A DNA stretch of 64,000 nt. It comes from Chelatococcus asaccharovorans. Lineage in GTDB: Bacteria > Pseudomonadota > Alphaproteobacteria > Rhizobiales > Beijerinckiaceae. Positions 1 to 8,892 of this stretch are shown here, one piece after another. Position 1 is the stretch's first letter. Each line of letters begins with the position of its first letter. The notes under the pieces were generated by a model that saw only the letters and a list, made by a program, of their open reading frames with translations, did no database searches and was not told the origin of the DNA. The stretch covers positions 570,501 through 634,500 of the forward strand of contig NZ_QJJK01000001.1 in NCBI RefSeq assembly GCF_003201475.1, in the 5' to 3' direction. Both the position numbers and the translations under genes were made by a program.

Positions 1-1077
1 GTCTGGTCGTGGAACGCGGCGCTCGCCTTCGTCTGCGGTGATTCCGTGGTCTGGAAGCCCTCGGAGAAGACCCCGCTGACGGCACTCGCCGTCGCGGCCA
101 TCTTCAACCGCGCCGCGAAGCGCTTCGGCGAGGTCCCGGCCGGCCTGCTCGAAGTCATCGTCGGAGGTCGCGAGGCCGGCGAGGCCCTGGTCGAGGACGC
201 CCGCGTGCCGATCGTCTCCGCGACGGGCTCCACCGCCATGGGCCGCAAGGTCGGCCCCAAGCTTGCCGAGCGCTTCGCCCGCGCCATTCTGGAGCTCGGC
301 GGCAACAACGCCGCCATCGTGGCGCCGACGGCCGATCTCGACCTCGCCCTGCGCGGCATCGCCTTCGCGGCCATGGGGACTGCCGGCCAGCGCTGCACGA
401 CGCTGCGCCGCCTGTTCGTTCACGACAGCGTCTATGACGCGCTCGTGCCGCGTCTCGCCAAGGTCTATGCAACCGTCTCCATCGGCGATCCGCGCACCGC
501 GGGCACACTCGTCGGCCCGCTGATCGACAAGGCTGCCTTCGACGGCATGGAGAAGGCGCTCGCCGAGGTGACGGCGCTCGGCGCCACCGTGCATGGCGGC
601 GGCCGCCGGGAGATCGGCGGGGCGGACGCCTGGTATGCCGCGCCGGCGCTCGTCGAGATGCCGTCCCAGGCCGGCCCGATGCTCCACGAGACCTTCGCGC
701 CGATCCTCTATGTCGTCCGCTACACCGATTTCGACGACGCCCTCGCGCTGCACAATGCAGTCGGGGCTGGGCTGTCGTCCTCCATCTTCACGCTCGACCT
801 GCGCGAGGCCGAACGCTTCGTCTCCGTCGCGGGATCGGATTGCGGCATCGCCAACGTCAATATCGGCCCCTCGGGCGCGGAAATCGGGGGCGCCTTCGGC
901 GGCGAAAAGGAGACCGGCGGCGGCCGCGAGGCCGGCTCCGATGCCTGGAAGGCCTATATGCGCCGCGCGACCAACACCATCAACTACGGCACGACCCTGC
1001 CCCTGGCCCAGGGCGTGACCTTCGACGTGGATGCGTCAGCCGAAAAGCTCCGCCCCACCCACCCCATCGTGATCTGA
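1..1077 (+). CDS. amaB: ALDH7-type aldehyde dehydrogenase (L-aminoadipate semialdehyde / piperideine-6-carboxylate dehydrogenase), 5' truncated
   Basis: The reading frame is open from base 1, giving 358 residues; ALDH7 proteins are about 500-510, so roughly 150 N-terminal residues lie outside the window. The catalytic general base is the Glu of LELGGNNA (visible residue 98) and the nucleophile is the Cys of GQRCTT (residue 132). The asparagine-rich GGNNA motif and the text WNAALAFVCGD / WKPSEKTPLT are typical of the ALDH7 (antiquitin) branch rather than of generic ALDHs. This family oxidises 2-aminoadipate-6-semialdehyde to 2-aminoadipate with NAD+ in lysine catabolism. The glutaryl-CoA dehydrogenase gene starts 12 bases downstream, which supports a lysine pathway role. 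Substrate is inferred from family and context. Confidence 0.85.
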   Translation, partial: VWSWNAALAFVCGDSVVWKPSEKTPLTALAVAAIFNRAAKRFGEVPAGLLEVIVGGREAGEALVEDARVPIVSATGSTAMGRKVGPKLAERFARAILELGGNNAAIVAPTADLDLALRGIAFAAMGTAGQRCTTLRRLFVHDSVYDALVPRLAKVYATVSIGDPRTAGTLVGPLIDKAAFDGMEKALAEVTALGATVHGGGRREIGGADAWYAAPALVEMPSQAGPMLHETFAPILYVVRYTDFDDALALHNAVGAGLSSSIFTLDLREAERFVSVAGSDCGIANVNIGPSGAEIGGAFGGEKETGGGREAGSDAWKAYMRRATNTINYGTTLPLAQGVTFDVDASAEKLRPTHPIVI

Positions 1078-1089
1078 CGAGGCGTAACA

Positions 1090-2280
1090 ATGAGCGACAA
1101 GAAGGGCTCCTTCGACTGGGCCGATCCGTTCCTGATCGACAGCCAGCTGACCGATGACGAGCGGATGATCCGCGATACGGCGCAGGCTTACGCGCAGGAG
1201 AAGCTCCAGCCGCGCATCCTGGAAGCCTATGCCCATGAGAAGACCGACCGCGAAATCTTCAACGAGATGGGCGAGCTCGGCCTGCTCGGCGTGACCCTGC
1301 CGGAAGAATACGGCTGCGCCGCTGCGTCCTATGTCTCCTACGGGCTCGTGGCCCGCGAGGTGGAGCGTGTCGATTCCGGCTATCGCTCCATGATGAGCGT
1401 GCAGTCCTCGCTCGTGATGTACCCGATCTATGCCTATGGCTCCGAGGAACAGCGCAAGCGCTACCTGCCGAAGCTCGCCTCGGGCGAGTGGGTCGGCTGC
1501 TTCGGCCTGACCGAGCCGGACGCCGGCTCCGACCCGGGCGGCATGACCACCCGCGCCGAAAAGATCGACGGCGGCTATCGGCTGATCGGCACGAAGATGT
1601 GGATCTCCAATTCGCCGATCGCTGATGTCTTCGTGGTCTGGGCGAAATCCGCCGCCCATGAGGGCCAGATCCGCGGCTTCGTGCTGGAAAAGGGCCTGAA
1701 GGGGCTTTCCGCGCCGAAGATCGGCGGCAAGCTGTCGCTGCGCGCCTCCATCACCGGCGAGATCGTCATGGACGGCGTCGAGGTGCCGGAAAGCGCGCTT
1801 CTTCCGAACGTATCCGGCCTGAAGGGGCCGTTCGGCTGCCTCAACCGCGCCCGCTACGGCATCTCCTGGGGCGTGCTTGGCGCCGCCGAGGACTGCTGGC
1901 ACCGCGCCCGCCAGTACACGCTGGACCGCAAGCAGTTCGGCCGGCCGCTCGCCGCCACCCAGCTCGTCCAGAAGAAGCTCGCCGACATGCAGACCGAGAT
2001 TTCGCTTGGCCTGCAGGGGAGCTTGCGCGTCGGCCGCCTCTTCGACGAGGGCCGGATGGCGCCTGAGATGATTTCCATCGTCAAGCGCAACAACTGCGGC
2101 AAGGCGCTCGACATCGCCCGCGTCGCGCGTGACATGCACGGCGGCAACGGCATCCAGGAAGAGTTCCACGTGATGCGCCACGCGCAGAACCTGGAGACGG
2201 TCAACACCTATGAGGGCACGCACGACGTGCATGCGCTGATCCTCGGGCGCGCCCAGACAGGGATCCAGGCGTTCTTCTGA
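1090..2280 (+). CDS. gcdH: Glutaryl-CoA dehydrogenase
   Basis: A 396-residue FAD acyl-CoA dehydrogenase, full length for the family. It converts glutaryl-CoA to crotonyl-CoA plus CO2, passing electrons to ETF. The flavin-contact motif [15 protein letters not shown] and the C-terminal [16 protein letters not shown], holding the catalytic base Glu375, match glutaryl-CoA dehydrogenases specifically. [17 protein letters not shown] is also characteristic. The ATG is preceded by GAGG seven bases upstream, 12 bases after the aldehyde dehydrogenase stop, so the two are probably co-transcribed. Downstream the operon is broken by a repeat-flanked DUF559 gene before the CoA-transferase resumes, so the ancestral gcdH-gcdG joint appears to have been split. 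Confidence 0.93.
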   Translation: MSDKKGSFDWADPFLIDSQLTDDERMIRDTAQAYAQEKLQPRILEAYAHEKTDREIFNEMGELGLLGVTLPEEYGCAAASYVSYGLVAREVERVDSGYRSMMSVQSSLVMYPIYAYGSEEQRKRYLPKLASGEWVGCFGLTEPDAGSDPGGMTTRAEKIDGGYRLIGTKMWISNSPIADVFVVWAKSAAHEGQIRGFVLEKGLKGLSAPKIGGKLSLRASITGEIVMDGVEVPESALLPNVSGLKGPFGCLNRARYGISWGVLGAAEDCWHRARQYTLDRKQFGRPLAATQLVQKKLADMQTEISLGLQGSLRVGRLFDEGRMAPEMISIVKRNNCGKALDIARVARDMHGGNGIQEEFHVMRHAQNLETVNTYEGTHDVHALILGRAQTGIQAFF

Positions 2281-2308
2281 GCGCCTTCAGCCCCACCCGG
2301 CGGCTACC

Positions 2309-2537
2309 CCACCCGGCGGCTTTGCCGCCACCCTCCCCCTCGGGGGAGGGATCAATCCGAGCTAGGCCGGATGTGGTGAAGCAACAGGCGATGCCATGAG
2401 CGACGCTGACGAGCGAGGCACCGATACCTCCCCTACGCAAGTCGGGTGTTCGCGATTTGCGCACTCATCGTACAACGCGGGAACACCCGCGTTGTGTGCG
2501 GAGGGTGGCCCGGCGCTTGGCGACGGGTCGGGTGGGG
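2309..2537. repeat. Left copy of a ~220-bp direct repeat with palindromic arms
   Basis: It aligns by eye along its whole length with 2905-3122: GC hairpin CGGCGGCTTTGCCGCC, then CCCTCCCCC/GGGGGAGGG, then two inner hairpins (CGCAAGTCG...CGATTTGCG and CAACGCGGG-AACA-CCCGCGTTG) framed by CTCCCC...GGAGGG. Order, spacing and orientation are the same in both copies, and only the DUF559 core lies between them. The first 57 or so codons of the DUF559 frame lie in this copy. Confidence 0.85.
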
Positions 2538-2953
2538 CCGCCCGCCGCCGGCCACGCTCGCATCTACCCACGGCTCTTCCGCGCAAGCTGCGCCATGAGA
2601 TGACCCCGCAGGAGGTCAAGGTCTGGAACTGGCTGCGCGAGGCGATCATACCGGCGGGGTTTCATTTTCGCCGGCAGGTCGCCATCAATCGCTTCATCGT
2701 CGATTTCGCTTGTCTCAAACACAGCCTTGTCGTCGAAATCGATGGTATCCAGCATGGTTTCGACGATCATGCGGCCGATCGGACACGCGACACCAAGCTC
2801 GCGGCCCTTGGATTCCGCGTCCTGCGTTTCACCAATGGCGACGTCGACCGCGACAAGCGGGCCGTCCTCGACACCATCTATACGGCATTGACGGCAAGTG
2901 GCCCCCACCCGGCGGCTTTGCCGCCACCCTCCCCCAAGGGGGAGGGATCATGA
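2396..2953 (+). CDS. DUF559 (VSR-like endonuclease fold) protein embedded between direct repeats
   Basis: The frame encodes 185 residues. Residues about 61-167 form a DUF559 domain: RRQVAINRFIVDFACLKHSLV followed by VVEIDGIQH gives the conserved D (103), E (114), D (116) and H (120) of the restriction-endonuclease-like core. Residues 1-57 and 169-185 (ending PPSPKGEGS) are translated from the flanking repeats and are Pro/Gly/Arg-rich, so the true start may be an internal codon near residue 57. DUF559 proteins are related to the very-short-patch-repair nuclease fold; their biological role is not settled. It interrupts an otherwise compact lysine operon and looks like an acquired element. Function in DNA cleavage is inferred from the fold only. 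Confidence 0.7.
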   Translation: MSDADERGTDTSPTQVGCSRFAHSSYNAGTPALCAEGGPALGDGSGGAARRRPRSHLPTALPRKLRHEMTPQEVKVWNWLREAIIPAGFHFRRQVAINRFIVDFACLKHSLVVEIDGIQHGFDDHAADRTRDTKLAALGFRVLRFTNGDVDRDKRAVLDTIYTALTASGPHPAALPPPSPKGEGS

Positions 2954-3122
2954 AGCTGGACCGGATGGGGCGAAACGACAAGCGATGACGCTGACAAGCA
3001 AGGCACCGATCCCTCCCCTACGCAAGTCGGGTGTTCGCGACTTGCGCACTCATCGCACAACGCGGGAACACCCGCGTTGTGTGAGGAGGGTGGCCCGGCG
3101 CGCAGCGCCGGGTCGGGCGGGG
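2905..3122. repeat. Right copy of the ~220-bp direct repeat
   Basis: Second copy of the 2309-2537 repeat. The hairpin arms CGCAAGTCG...CGACTTGCG and CAACGCGGG-AACA-CCCGCGTTG are perfect here, whereas the left copy has one mismatch in the first arm. The copy supplies the C-terminal 17 codons and stop of the DUF559 frame, and ends about 40 bases before the CoA-transferase start. Confidence 0.85.
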
Positions 3123-3165
3123 TTTTCCGTCGCAGACCGCATCCGCAGGGCTTGAAAGAGAGACG

Positions 3166-4377
3166 ATGAGTACGACCGACGACAAGCCGGCGGCGCTTCC
3201 GCCCCTCCATGGACTGAAAGTCCTGGAACTCGCGCGGATCCTGGCCGGGCCGTGGGCCGGCCAGCTCCTGGCCGATCTCGGTGCCGATGTCGTCAAGGTG
3301 GAGCGGCCCGGCGCCGGCGACGACACCCGCAGCTGGGGCCCGCCCTTCGTGGCCAGGGCGGATGGTGACGGTGACCTCTCGGCAGCCTATTTCCACGCGA
3401 CCAATCGCGGCAAGCGCTCGATAACAGCCGATTTCGAGAGCCCCGAAGGCCAGGCGCTCATCCGCCGGCTCGCGGCGGAAGCCGATGTGCTCATCGAGAA
3501 CTTCAAGGTCGGCGGCCTCAAGAAATACGGCCTCGACTACGACAGCCTGAAGGCGGTGAACCCGCGGCTCGTTTACTGCTCGGTCACCGGCTTCGGCCAG
3601 GACGGCCCCTATGCCGCCCGCGCCGGCTATGATTACTTGATCCAGGGCATGGGCGGCAGCATGGATCTGACGGGCGAGCCGGACGGCGAGCCGATGAAGA
3701 TCGGCGTGGCCTATGTCGACATCTTCACCGGCCTCTATGCCACCATCGGCATCATGGCGGCGCTGCGCCGCCGCGACGCGACGGGCCTCGGCGGCATGGT
3801 GGATATGGCGCTGCTCGACACGCAGGTCAGCGTGCTCGCCAACCAGGCGCTGAATTTTCTCGTCTCCGGCGTATCGCCCAAGCGGCTCGGCAACGCCCAT
3901 CCGAACATCGTGCCCTACCAGGTGTTCCCTGTGTCCGACGGCCATATCATCGTCGCCGTGGGCAACGACGGGCAGTTCCGGCGGTTCGTCACGGTCCTCG
4001 GCGCTCCGGCGCTGGCGGATGTGGAAGCCTATGCGACCAACAAGGCGCGGGTCGCCAACCGCGACCAGCTCTGCCCGCTGCTGGCCCAGCTCACGGCGCA
4101 GCACAGCCGGGCCGATCTTCTCGGCCAGTTGGAGGCGCAGGGCGTGCCGGCCGGGCCGATCAATACCGTCGCGGATGTCTTTGCCGACCCGCAGGTGCTG
4201 GCGCGCGGCATGAGGGTCGACCTGGCGAATGCGGCTGCTGCCGGCGGCGCGATTCCCGCGGTCCGCTCACCCATCGTCATCGACGGCGTGCCCCAGGTGG
4301 CGCAACGCTCATCGCCCGCCGTCGGCGAGCAAACAGACGAGATCCTGCGCGATCCGAACTGGGGAGGCCAGCCATGA
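3166..4377 (+). CDS. CaiB/BaiF-type CoA-transferase, probable succinyl-CoA:glutarate CoA-transferase
   Basis: 403 residues, a class III CoA-transferase. The N-terminal LKVLELARILAGPWAGQLLADLGADVVKVE is the family signature, and the catalytic aspartate is Asp185 in VAYVDIFTGLYA. Enzymes of this family move CoA between carboxylates through an aspartyl-CoA anhydride. Position behind gcdH suggests it activates glutarate to glutaryl-CoA, as the homologous glutarate transferase (SUGCT) does. The ATG is preceded by AAAGAGAG, so it has its own ribosome site after the repeat region. The stop overlaps the next start in ATGA, indicating translational coupling. The substrate is an inference from neighbours; other dicarboxylates are possible. 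Confidence 0.85.
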   Translation: MSTTDDKPAALPPLHGLKVLELARILAGPWAGQLLADLGADVVKVERPGAGDDTRSWGPPFVARADGDGDLSAAYFHATNRGKRSITADFESPEGQALIRRLAAEADVLIENFKVGGLKKYGLDYDSLKAVNPRLVYCSVTGFGQDGPYAARAGYDYLIQGMGGSMDLTGEPDGEPMKIGVAYVDIFTGLYATIGIMAALRRRDATGLGGMVDMALLDTQVSVLANQALNFLVSGVSPKRLGNAHPNIVPYQVFPVSDGHIIVAVGNDGQFRRFVTVLGAPALADVEAYATNKARVANRDQLCPLLAQLTAQHSRADLLGQLEAQGVPAGPINTVADVFADPQVLARGMRVDLANAAAAGGAIPAVRSPIVIDGVPQVAQRSSPAVGEQTDEILRDPNWGGQP

Positions 4378-6056
4378 CCGCGTTGAAGCCCCGGACCGGC
4401 GGGCAGATCCTGGTCGACCAACTCGTGAAGCAAAAGGTGGAGCATATCTTCTGCGTGCCGGGCGAAAGCTATCTCGCGGTGCTCGACGCGCTGCATGACG
4501 CTGCGATCCCTGTCACGGTCTGCCGGCAGGAAGGCGGCGCCGCGATGATGGCGGAAGCGCAGGGCAAGCTCACCGGCCGCCCCGGCATCTGCTTCGTGAC
4601 GCGCGGCCCCGGCGCCACCAACGCCTCAGCCGGCATCCATATCGCCAAGCAGGATTCGACGCCGATGATCCTGTTCGTCGGGCAGATCGAGACGGGCATG
4701 CGCGAGCGCGAGGCCTTCCAGGAGGTCGACTACCGCGCGGCCTTCGGCCCCATCGCCAAATGGGCGACCGAGATCGACGATGCCGCGCGTGTCCCCGAGA
4801 TCGTCTCGCGCGCCTTCCATGTCGCGATGTCCGGACGGCCCGGCCCTGTGGTCATCGCCCTGCCCGAGAACATGCTGACGGATGTCGCCGCGGTTGCCGA
4901 TGCAACTTACGTCGAGGCTGTCGAGACCTATCCCGCCCCGGCGCAGATGGCCGATCTCCAGAGGCGCCTGTCGGCCTCCAGGAACCCCATCGCCATCGTC
5001 GGCGGCAGCCGCTGGTCGGCGGATGCCGTCGCCCAATTCGCCCGCTTCGCCGAGCGTTTCAAGCTTCCCGTCGTCTGCTCTTTTCGGCGCCAGATGCTGT
5101 TTCCGGCGGACCACGCCTGCTATGCCGGCGACCTCGGGCTTGGCGTCAACCCGAAGCTTCTCGCCCGCATCAAGGACGCCGACCTCGTGCTGATGGTGGG
5201 CGGACGCCTCTCGGAAGTGCCGAGCCAGAGCTACACCCTGTTCGGCATTCCCGGCCCCGGCACGGAACTGATCCACGTCCATCCGGATTCGGGCGAGCTC
5301 GGGCGCGTCTATGCGCCGGCCCTCGCCATCAACGCCTCACCGACGGCTTTCGCCGCGGCGCTCGACAGCGTCAGTCCACCCGAGGACCTGCCCTGGGCCG
5401 CCGGGACGGCGCAGGCCCATGCGGATTATCTCGCCTGGAGCGACCCGCGTGCGGTGACGAACGTCGGGCCGTTGCAGATGGGCGCCATCATGCAACATCT
5501 GGCGGAAGTGCTGCCGGATGACGCCATCATGACCAACGGTGCCGGCAATTACGCCACCTGGTTGCACCGCTTTCACCGTTTCCGCCGCTACGGCACCCAG
5601 GCGGCGCCGACCTCCGGCTCCATGGGCTATGGCCTGCCGGCGGCCGTCGGCGTGAAGAAGCTCTATCCCGAACGCACGGTCGTGTCCTTCGCCGGCGATG
5701 GCTGCTTCCTGATGCACGGGCAGGAATTCACCACCGCCGTGCAATATGACCTGCCGATCATCGTGCTCGTCATCGACAACGCGATCTACGGCACGATCCG
5801 CATGCACCAGGAGCGGGAGTATCCCGGCCGCGTCTCCGCCACGTCGATGAAAAGCCCGGATTTCGCGGCCCTCGCCGTCGCCTATGGCGGCTATGGCGAG
5901 CGGGTCGAGACGACCGAGCAATTCGCGCCGGCACTCGCCCGCGCCATCGCCTCGGGCAAGCCGGCGATCCTGCACATGATCCTCGATCCGGAAGTGATCA
6001 CGCCGACGACCACCCTGACCGCGATCCGCGAGAAGGCGCAAGCAGCGGCCCGCTAG
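4374..6056 (+). CDS. Thiamine-diphosphate enzyme of the acetolactate synthase large-subunit type
   Basis: 560 residues with the three-domain ThDP layout. The cofactor-activating Glu is Glu53 (CRQEGGAAMMAEA) and the Mg/ThDP motif is GDG near residue 441 through VIDNAIYG. Family members decarboxylate 2-oxoacids and condense or oxidise the product. No small regulatory subunit (IlvN-like) lies next to it, so it is unlikely to be the biosynthetic acetolactate synthase. It overlaps the CoA-transferase by ATGA and is the last gene of the lysine/glutarate cluster, which suggests a catabolic role such as handling a 2-oxoacid from lysine. The actual reaction cannot be read from the sequence. Confidence 0.75.
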   Translation: MTALKPRTGGQILVDQLVKQKVEHIFCVPGESYLAVLDALHDAAIPVTVCRQEGGAAMMAEAQGKLTGRPGICFVTRGPGATNASAGIHIAKQDSTPMILFVGQIETGMREREAFQEVDYRAAFGPIAKWATEIDDAARVPEIVSRAFHVAMSGRPGPVVIALPENMLTDVAAVADATYVEAVETYPAPAQMADLQRRLSASRNPIAIVGGSRWSADAVAQFARFAERFKLPVVCSFRRQMLFPADHACYAGDLGLGVNPKLLARIKDADLVLMVGGRLSEVPSQSYTLFGIPGPGTELIHVHPDSGELGRVYAPALAINASPTAFAAALDSVSPPEDLPWAAGTAQAHADYLAWSDPRAVTNVGPLQMGAIMQHLAEVLPDDAIMTNGAGNYATWLHRFHRFRRYGTQAAPTSGSMGYGLPAAVGVKKLYPERTVVSFAGDGCFLMHGQEFTTAVQYDLPIIVLVIDNAIYGTIRMHQEREYPGRVSATSMKSPDFAALAVAYGGYGERVETTEQFAPALARAIASGKPAILHMILDPEVITPTTTLTAIREKAQAAAR

Positions 6057-6066
6057 CGCCCCGCGG

Positions 6067-7320
6067 TCATTCCGCGGGGGCCTTCACCGAGGCATGGGCT
6101 GTGCCGCCTCGGGACGCATGCCGCAAAGTGACAAAGGCGAAGGTGAAGCTGGTCACCGCGCAGGCCGCCATGCCGCCGATCATGGGCAGAGCGGACCCGT
6201 CGACGAAAAGCCCGACCAGGGCAATCACCGCCGACCCGGTCGCGAATTGCAACGTGCCCATGAGCGCGGAGGCGGTCCCTGCGAGCGCACCATGATCCTC
6301 CAAAGCCAGCACCGCTGAGGTGGGGATGACCAGGCCCAGCGCGCCATTCGCGATGAACAGCAGCACGACCATGATCGCGAGATGATCGAAGCCGAGGGCG
6401 AACAGCACGAACAGCAGCACCATCAGGACGGCATAGATGGTCACCGCAGGCCGCACGATGGCGCGCAGTCCGTAGCGGCGGCCCAGCATGCTGGTGAACT
6501 GCGAGACGCCGATGAAGGACACCGCGTTGATGGAGAAGGCGAAGCTGTAGAGCGTCGGCGACAGGCCGTAGTGGTTGATGAGGACAAAGGACGAATTCGC
6601 CAGGAAGACGAAAAAGCCCGACATCCCGAAGGCCCCGATGAAGACGAGCCCCAGGAAATGCCGGTCCTTCAGGAGGCTGCCGTAGGCGCGGAAGGCCCCG
6701 CCGATGCTGCTTTCCACCCGCTGTGACGCCGGCCGGGTCTCCTTGAGCCCCATGGCCGTCAGGACGAGGCCAAGTATAGCACTCGCGGCAATGACCCAGA
6801 AGATGGCCCGCCAGCCGGCAACGCCGATGACGAGGCTCCCGGCCAGCGGCGCAAGGATCGGCGAGACGCTGAACACCAGCATCAGGAGCGACATCAGCTT
6901 CGCAGCATCCGGGCCGCGATGCAGATCGCGGACGACGGCGCGCGGGATCGCCGAACAGGCGCAGGCGCCGATACCCTGGACAAAGCGGAAGGCGATCAGC
7001 GTCGTGATATCCGGCGCCAAGGCACAGCCCAGGCTGCCGATGGCGAACACCGTGATACCGAAATAAAGCGGCGGCTTGCGGCCGACCATGTCGGACACGG
7101 GGCCGTAGAAGAGCTGTCCGAATCCCAGCGCCATGAAATAGGCCATGATGCTGACCTGAACCGTATTGCTGTCTGCGCGCAGGCTCTCGCCGATGGCCGG
7201 CAAGGCAGGCAGATACATGTCGATGGCAAAGGGGCCGATCGCGGACAGAAGCCCGAGGATGATGGCATGGCCGAGAAATTTCGGGCGCGGCGCGCCGGCG
7301 GGCGACACTGGTGCAGGCAT
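6067..7320 (-). CDS. Bcr/CflA-family MFS multidrug efflux transporter
   Basis: 417 residues from the ATG at 7320; the frame stays open further upstream, but the extra residues before MPAPVSPAG resemble no family N-terminus. About twelve hydrophobic segments are visible. The loop after TM2 carries the MFS motif in the form GPVSDMVGRKPPLYFG, and AIDMYLPALPAIGESL in TM1 is the Bcr/CflA signature. Relatives expel bicyclomycin, sulfonamides or chloramphenicol by proton antiport at the inner membrane; the substrate here is unknown. It is convergent with the ThDP gene, with only 10 bases between stops. A hairpin followed by a T-rich tract lies in its leader (7397-7426). Confidence 0.88.
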   Translation of the reverse strand: MPAPVSPAGAPRPKFLGHAIILGLLSAIGPFAIDMYLPALPAIGESLRADSNTVQVSIMAYFMALGFGQLFYGPVSDMVGRKPPLYFGITVFAIGSLGCALAPDITTLIAFRFVQGIGACACSAIPRAVVRDLHRGPDAAKLMSLLMLVFSVSPILAPLAGSLVIGVAGWRAIFWVIAASAILGLVLTAMGLKETRPASQRVESSIGGAFRAYGSLLKDRHFLGLVFIGAFGMSGFFVFLANSSFVLINHYGLSPTLYSFAFSINAVSFIGVSQFTSMLGRRYGLRAIVRPAVTIYAVLMVLLFVLFALGFDHLAIMVVLLFIANGALGLVIPTSAVLALEDHGALAGTASALMGTLQFATGSAVIALVGLFVDGSALPMIGGMAACAVTSFTFAFVTLRHASRGGTAHASVKAPAE

Positions 7321-7396
7321 GACACGCAATCCAAGAAGCAAGACGAGCCAAAGACGCAAAGACTTGGCTGGGCTAACCAGGCCTTGCCGGACGCCC

Positions 7397-7426
7397 AAAC
7401 AAATACCGCCCGCTGGATGCGGGCGG
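7397..7426 (-). terminator. Hairpin plus T-rich tract in the leader of the efflux gene
   Basis: CCGCCCGC pairs with GCGGGCGG around a 5-base loop, and on the minus strand it is followed by TATTTGTTT. It lies about 75 bases upstream of the transporter start. It could be an attenuator of the transporter or a terminator of upstream minus-strand transcription; no transcript start was identified. Confidence 0.45.
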
Positions 7427-7514
7427 CATGATCGATACGAACTGATTGAGATTAAATAGCGCTAATTTGCGGATATTGCGATGTCCCGCGCAATCGTGTG
7501 GTGCAAAATCGCAC

Positions 7515-7679
7515 CTAGTGGTTCTGCTCCGACATTTGCATCCGCCTGATACGGGCCTCGGAGCAAATGTCGGAGCCACGAGAACCACTAGCAAGTCATT
7601 GGTTCTCGTGGAGCTTTTGAATTTGACATTTGATCTGGAGCCTCATGTCAGGCGGGACTCAAATGTCAAATTCGCTCCA
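7515..7679. repeat. 165-bp composite palindromic repeat, copy 1
   Basis: Begins CTAGTGGTTCTGCTCC and ends AATTCGCTCCA. It contains nested inverted repeats: CTCCGACATTTG...CAAATGTCGGAG, then AGTGGTTCT...AGAACCACT outside it, then GAATTTGACATTTGA...TCAAATGTCAAATTC. A second copy in the same orientation lies at 43667-43831 with the same length and about a dozen differences by eye. No frame or promoter is evident in it. Confidence 0.85.
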
Positions 7680-7682
7680 GGC

Positions 7683-7742
7683 CTTTGTTTTTACGCATTT
7701 TCTTCACGCGAACCGGTGCCCACTTCGCTCGAAAATGCTCTA
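7683..7742. repeat. Rhizobiales-type intergenic palindrome (gcattttc...gaaaatgc), copy 1
   Basis: About 60 bases running CTTTGTTTTTACGCATTTTC, then TTCACGCGAACCGGTG, then CACTTCGCTCGAAAATGCTCT. The ends GCATTTTC and GAAAATGC pair, and the internal TTCGCGTGAA/TTCACGCGAA words recur. Other copies are at 14878-14937 and 23440-23499. It ends about 20 bases beyond the 3' end of the transaldolase gene. Confidence 0.85.
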
Positions 7743-7761
7743 GCGCGTCACGCATGTCACA

Positions 7762-8739
7762 TCACGCATCGAGCCGCTTAGCGACAAGAGTTCTTAATGC
7801 TTTGAGATCCTTGACGAAGGAGCGGATGCCTTCAGACAGCTTTTCCGTCGCCATCGCATCTTCATTCATCAGGAAGCGGAACCGCTTCTCGTCGAGCTCA
7901 AGCCGCGCCGGCGTCTCGGCGACGTGAGCGGGATCAAGCTTGCGCGGCAGTGGCCCCGGTTCCGCGGCAAGCTGATCGAGGAGGGCCGGCCCGATGGTGA
8001 GGCGATCGCAGCCTGCCAGGGCTTCGATCTCCCCCGTGTTGCGGAAGGAGGCGCCCATGACGACGGTCTTGATGCCGTGGGACTTGTAATAGGTGTAGAT
8101 ATTGCGCACGGACACGACGCCGGGGTCCGTCTCTCCTGAATAGGGTCCGCCGCCGGCCTTCACATGCCAGTCGAGAATCCGCCCGACGAAAGGCGAAATA
8201 AGGAAAGCGCCGGCATCCGCGCAGGCAACCGCCTGGGTCAACGAGAACAGGAGCGTCAGGTTACAGTCGATACCCTCGCGCTGTAGTTGCTCAGCCGCGC
8301 GAATGCCTTCCCACGTGGCTGCGACCTTGATGAGGATGCGCTCGCGGCCGATGCCGCGCGCGTCATAGGCCGCGATCAAGGCACGCGCCTTGGCGATGGT
8401 GGCGGCCGTGTCGAAGGAGAGGTCCGCATCGACCTCGGTCGATACACGCCCCGGCACGATACCGGCGAGCTCGGCGCCGAAATTCACAGCCAAACGGTCG
8501 CAGACGGCTTCCGCGAGGCCCGCCCCGCCGGCGCTCTGTTTGGCGCCCCACGCAAGGGCCTCGTCAACCAGCGTGGCATAGGCCGGCGTCTCGACCGCCT
8601 TGAGCAGGAGGGTCGGATTGGTGGTGCAATCCTGCGGTTTGAGCCGGCGCACCGCCTCGATATCGCCGGTGTCGGCGACCACCACGGTCATCTCCCGCAG
8701 ATCGTCGAGTTTCGTTGAGGTTGCCAGCGCCGAAGCCAT
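7762..8739 (-). CDS. tal: Transaldolase
   Basis: 325 residues from the ATG at 8739, which is preceded by AGGGAG at good spacing; a longer start 45 bases upstream is less likely. The enzyme moves a dihydroxyacetone unit between sugar phosphates in the non-oxidative pentose phosphate pathway, in the cytoplasm. The Schiff-base lysine is in [13 protein letters not shown], and early residues [10 protein letters not shown] and [13 protein letters not shown] are the family N-terminal signature with the conserved Asp and Thr-Asn-Pro. Later motifs [19 protein letters not shown] and [10 protein letters not shown] confirm the classical TalB-type rather than the short fructose-6-phosphate aldolase type. 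It is transcribed divergently from the O-antigen-ligase-like gene. Confidence 0.95.
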   Translation of the reverse strand: MASALATSTKLDDLREMTVVVADTGDIEAVRRLKPQDCTTNPTLLLKAVETPAYATLVDEALAWGAKQSAGGAGLAEAVCDRLAVNFGAELAGIVPGRVSTEVDADLSFDTAATIAKARALIAAYDARGIGRERILIKVAATWEGIRAAEQLQREGIDCNLTLLFSLTQAVACADAGAFLISPFVGRILDWHVKAGGGPYSGETDPGVVSVRNIYTYYKSHGIKTVVMGASFRNTGEIEALAGCDRLTIGPALLDQLAAEPGPLPRKLDPAHVAETPARLELDEKRFRFLMNEDAMATEKLSEGIRSFVKDLKALRTLVAKRLDA

Positions 8740-8892
8740 CACGCTTCTCCCTAAAACATGAGATATGGTGTTGGCCTGCTTCATAATCCATGATGAGCCC
8801 GTTGTCCCGGCTCAAGCTGCGGCGATTGCTCGTTAGAACAATACAGGAGTGTTGCATTCGACCTACAGCTTCTGCACGGTGAGCAGGCTAGC

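Noticed and set aside
2309-3122. An insertion sequence or composite transposon around the DUF559 gene
   Set aside because: No DDE, serine or tyrosine recombinase frame and no terminal inverted repeats of the IS type; the flanks are direct repeats.
7373-7429. An 18-codon leader peptide before the efflux gene, beginning inside the hairpin
   Set aside because: No ribosome-binding site, and no run of regulatory codons; too weak to list as a gene.
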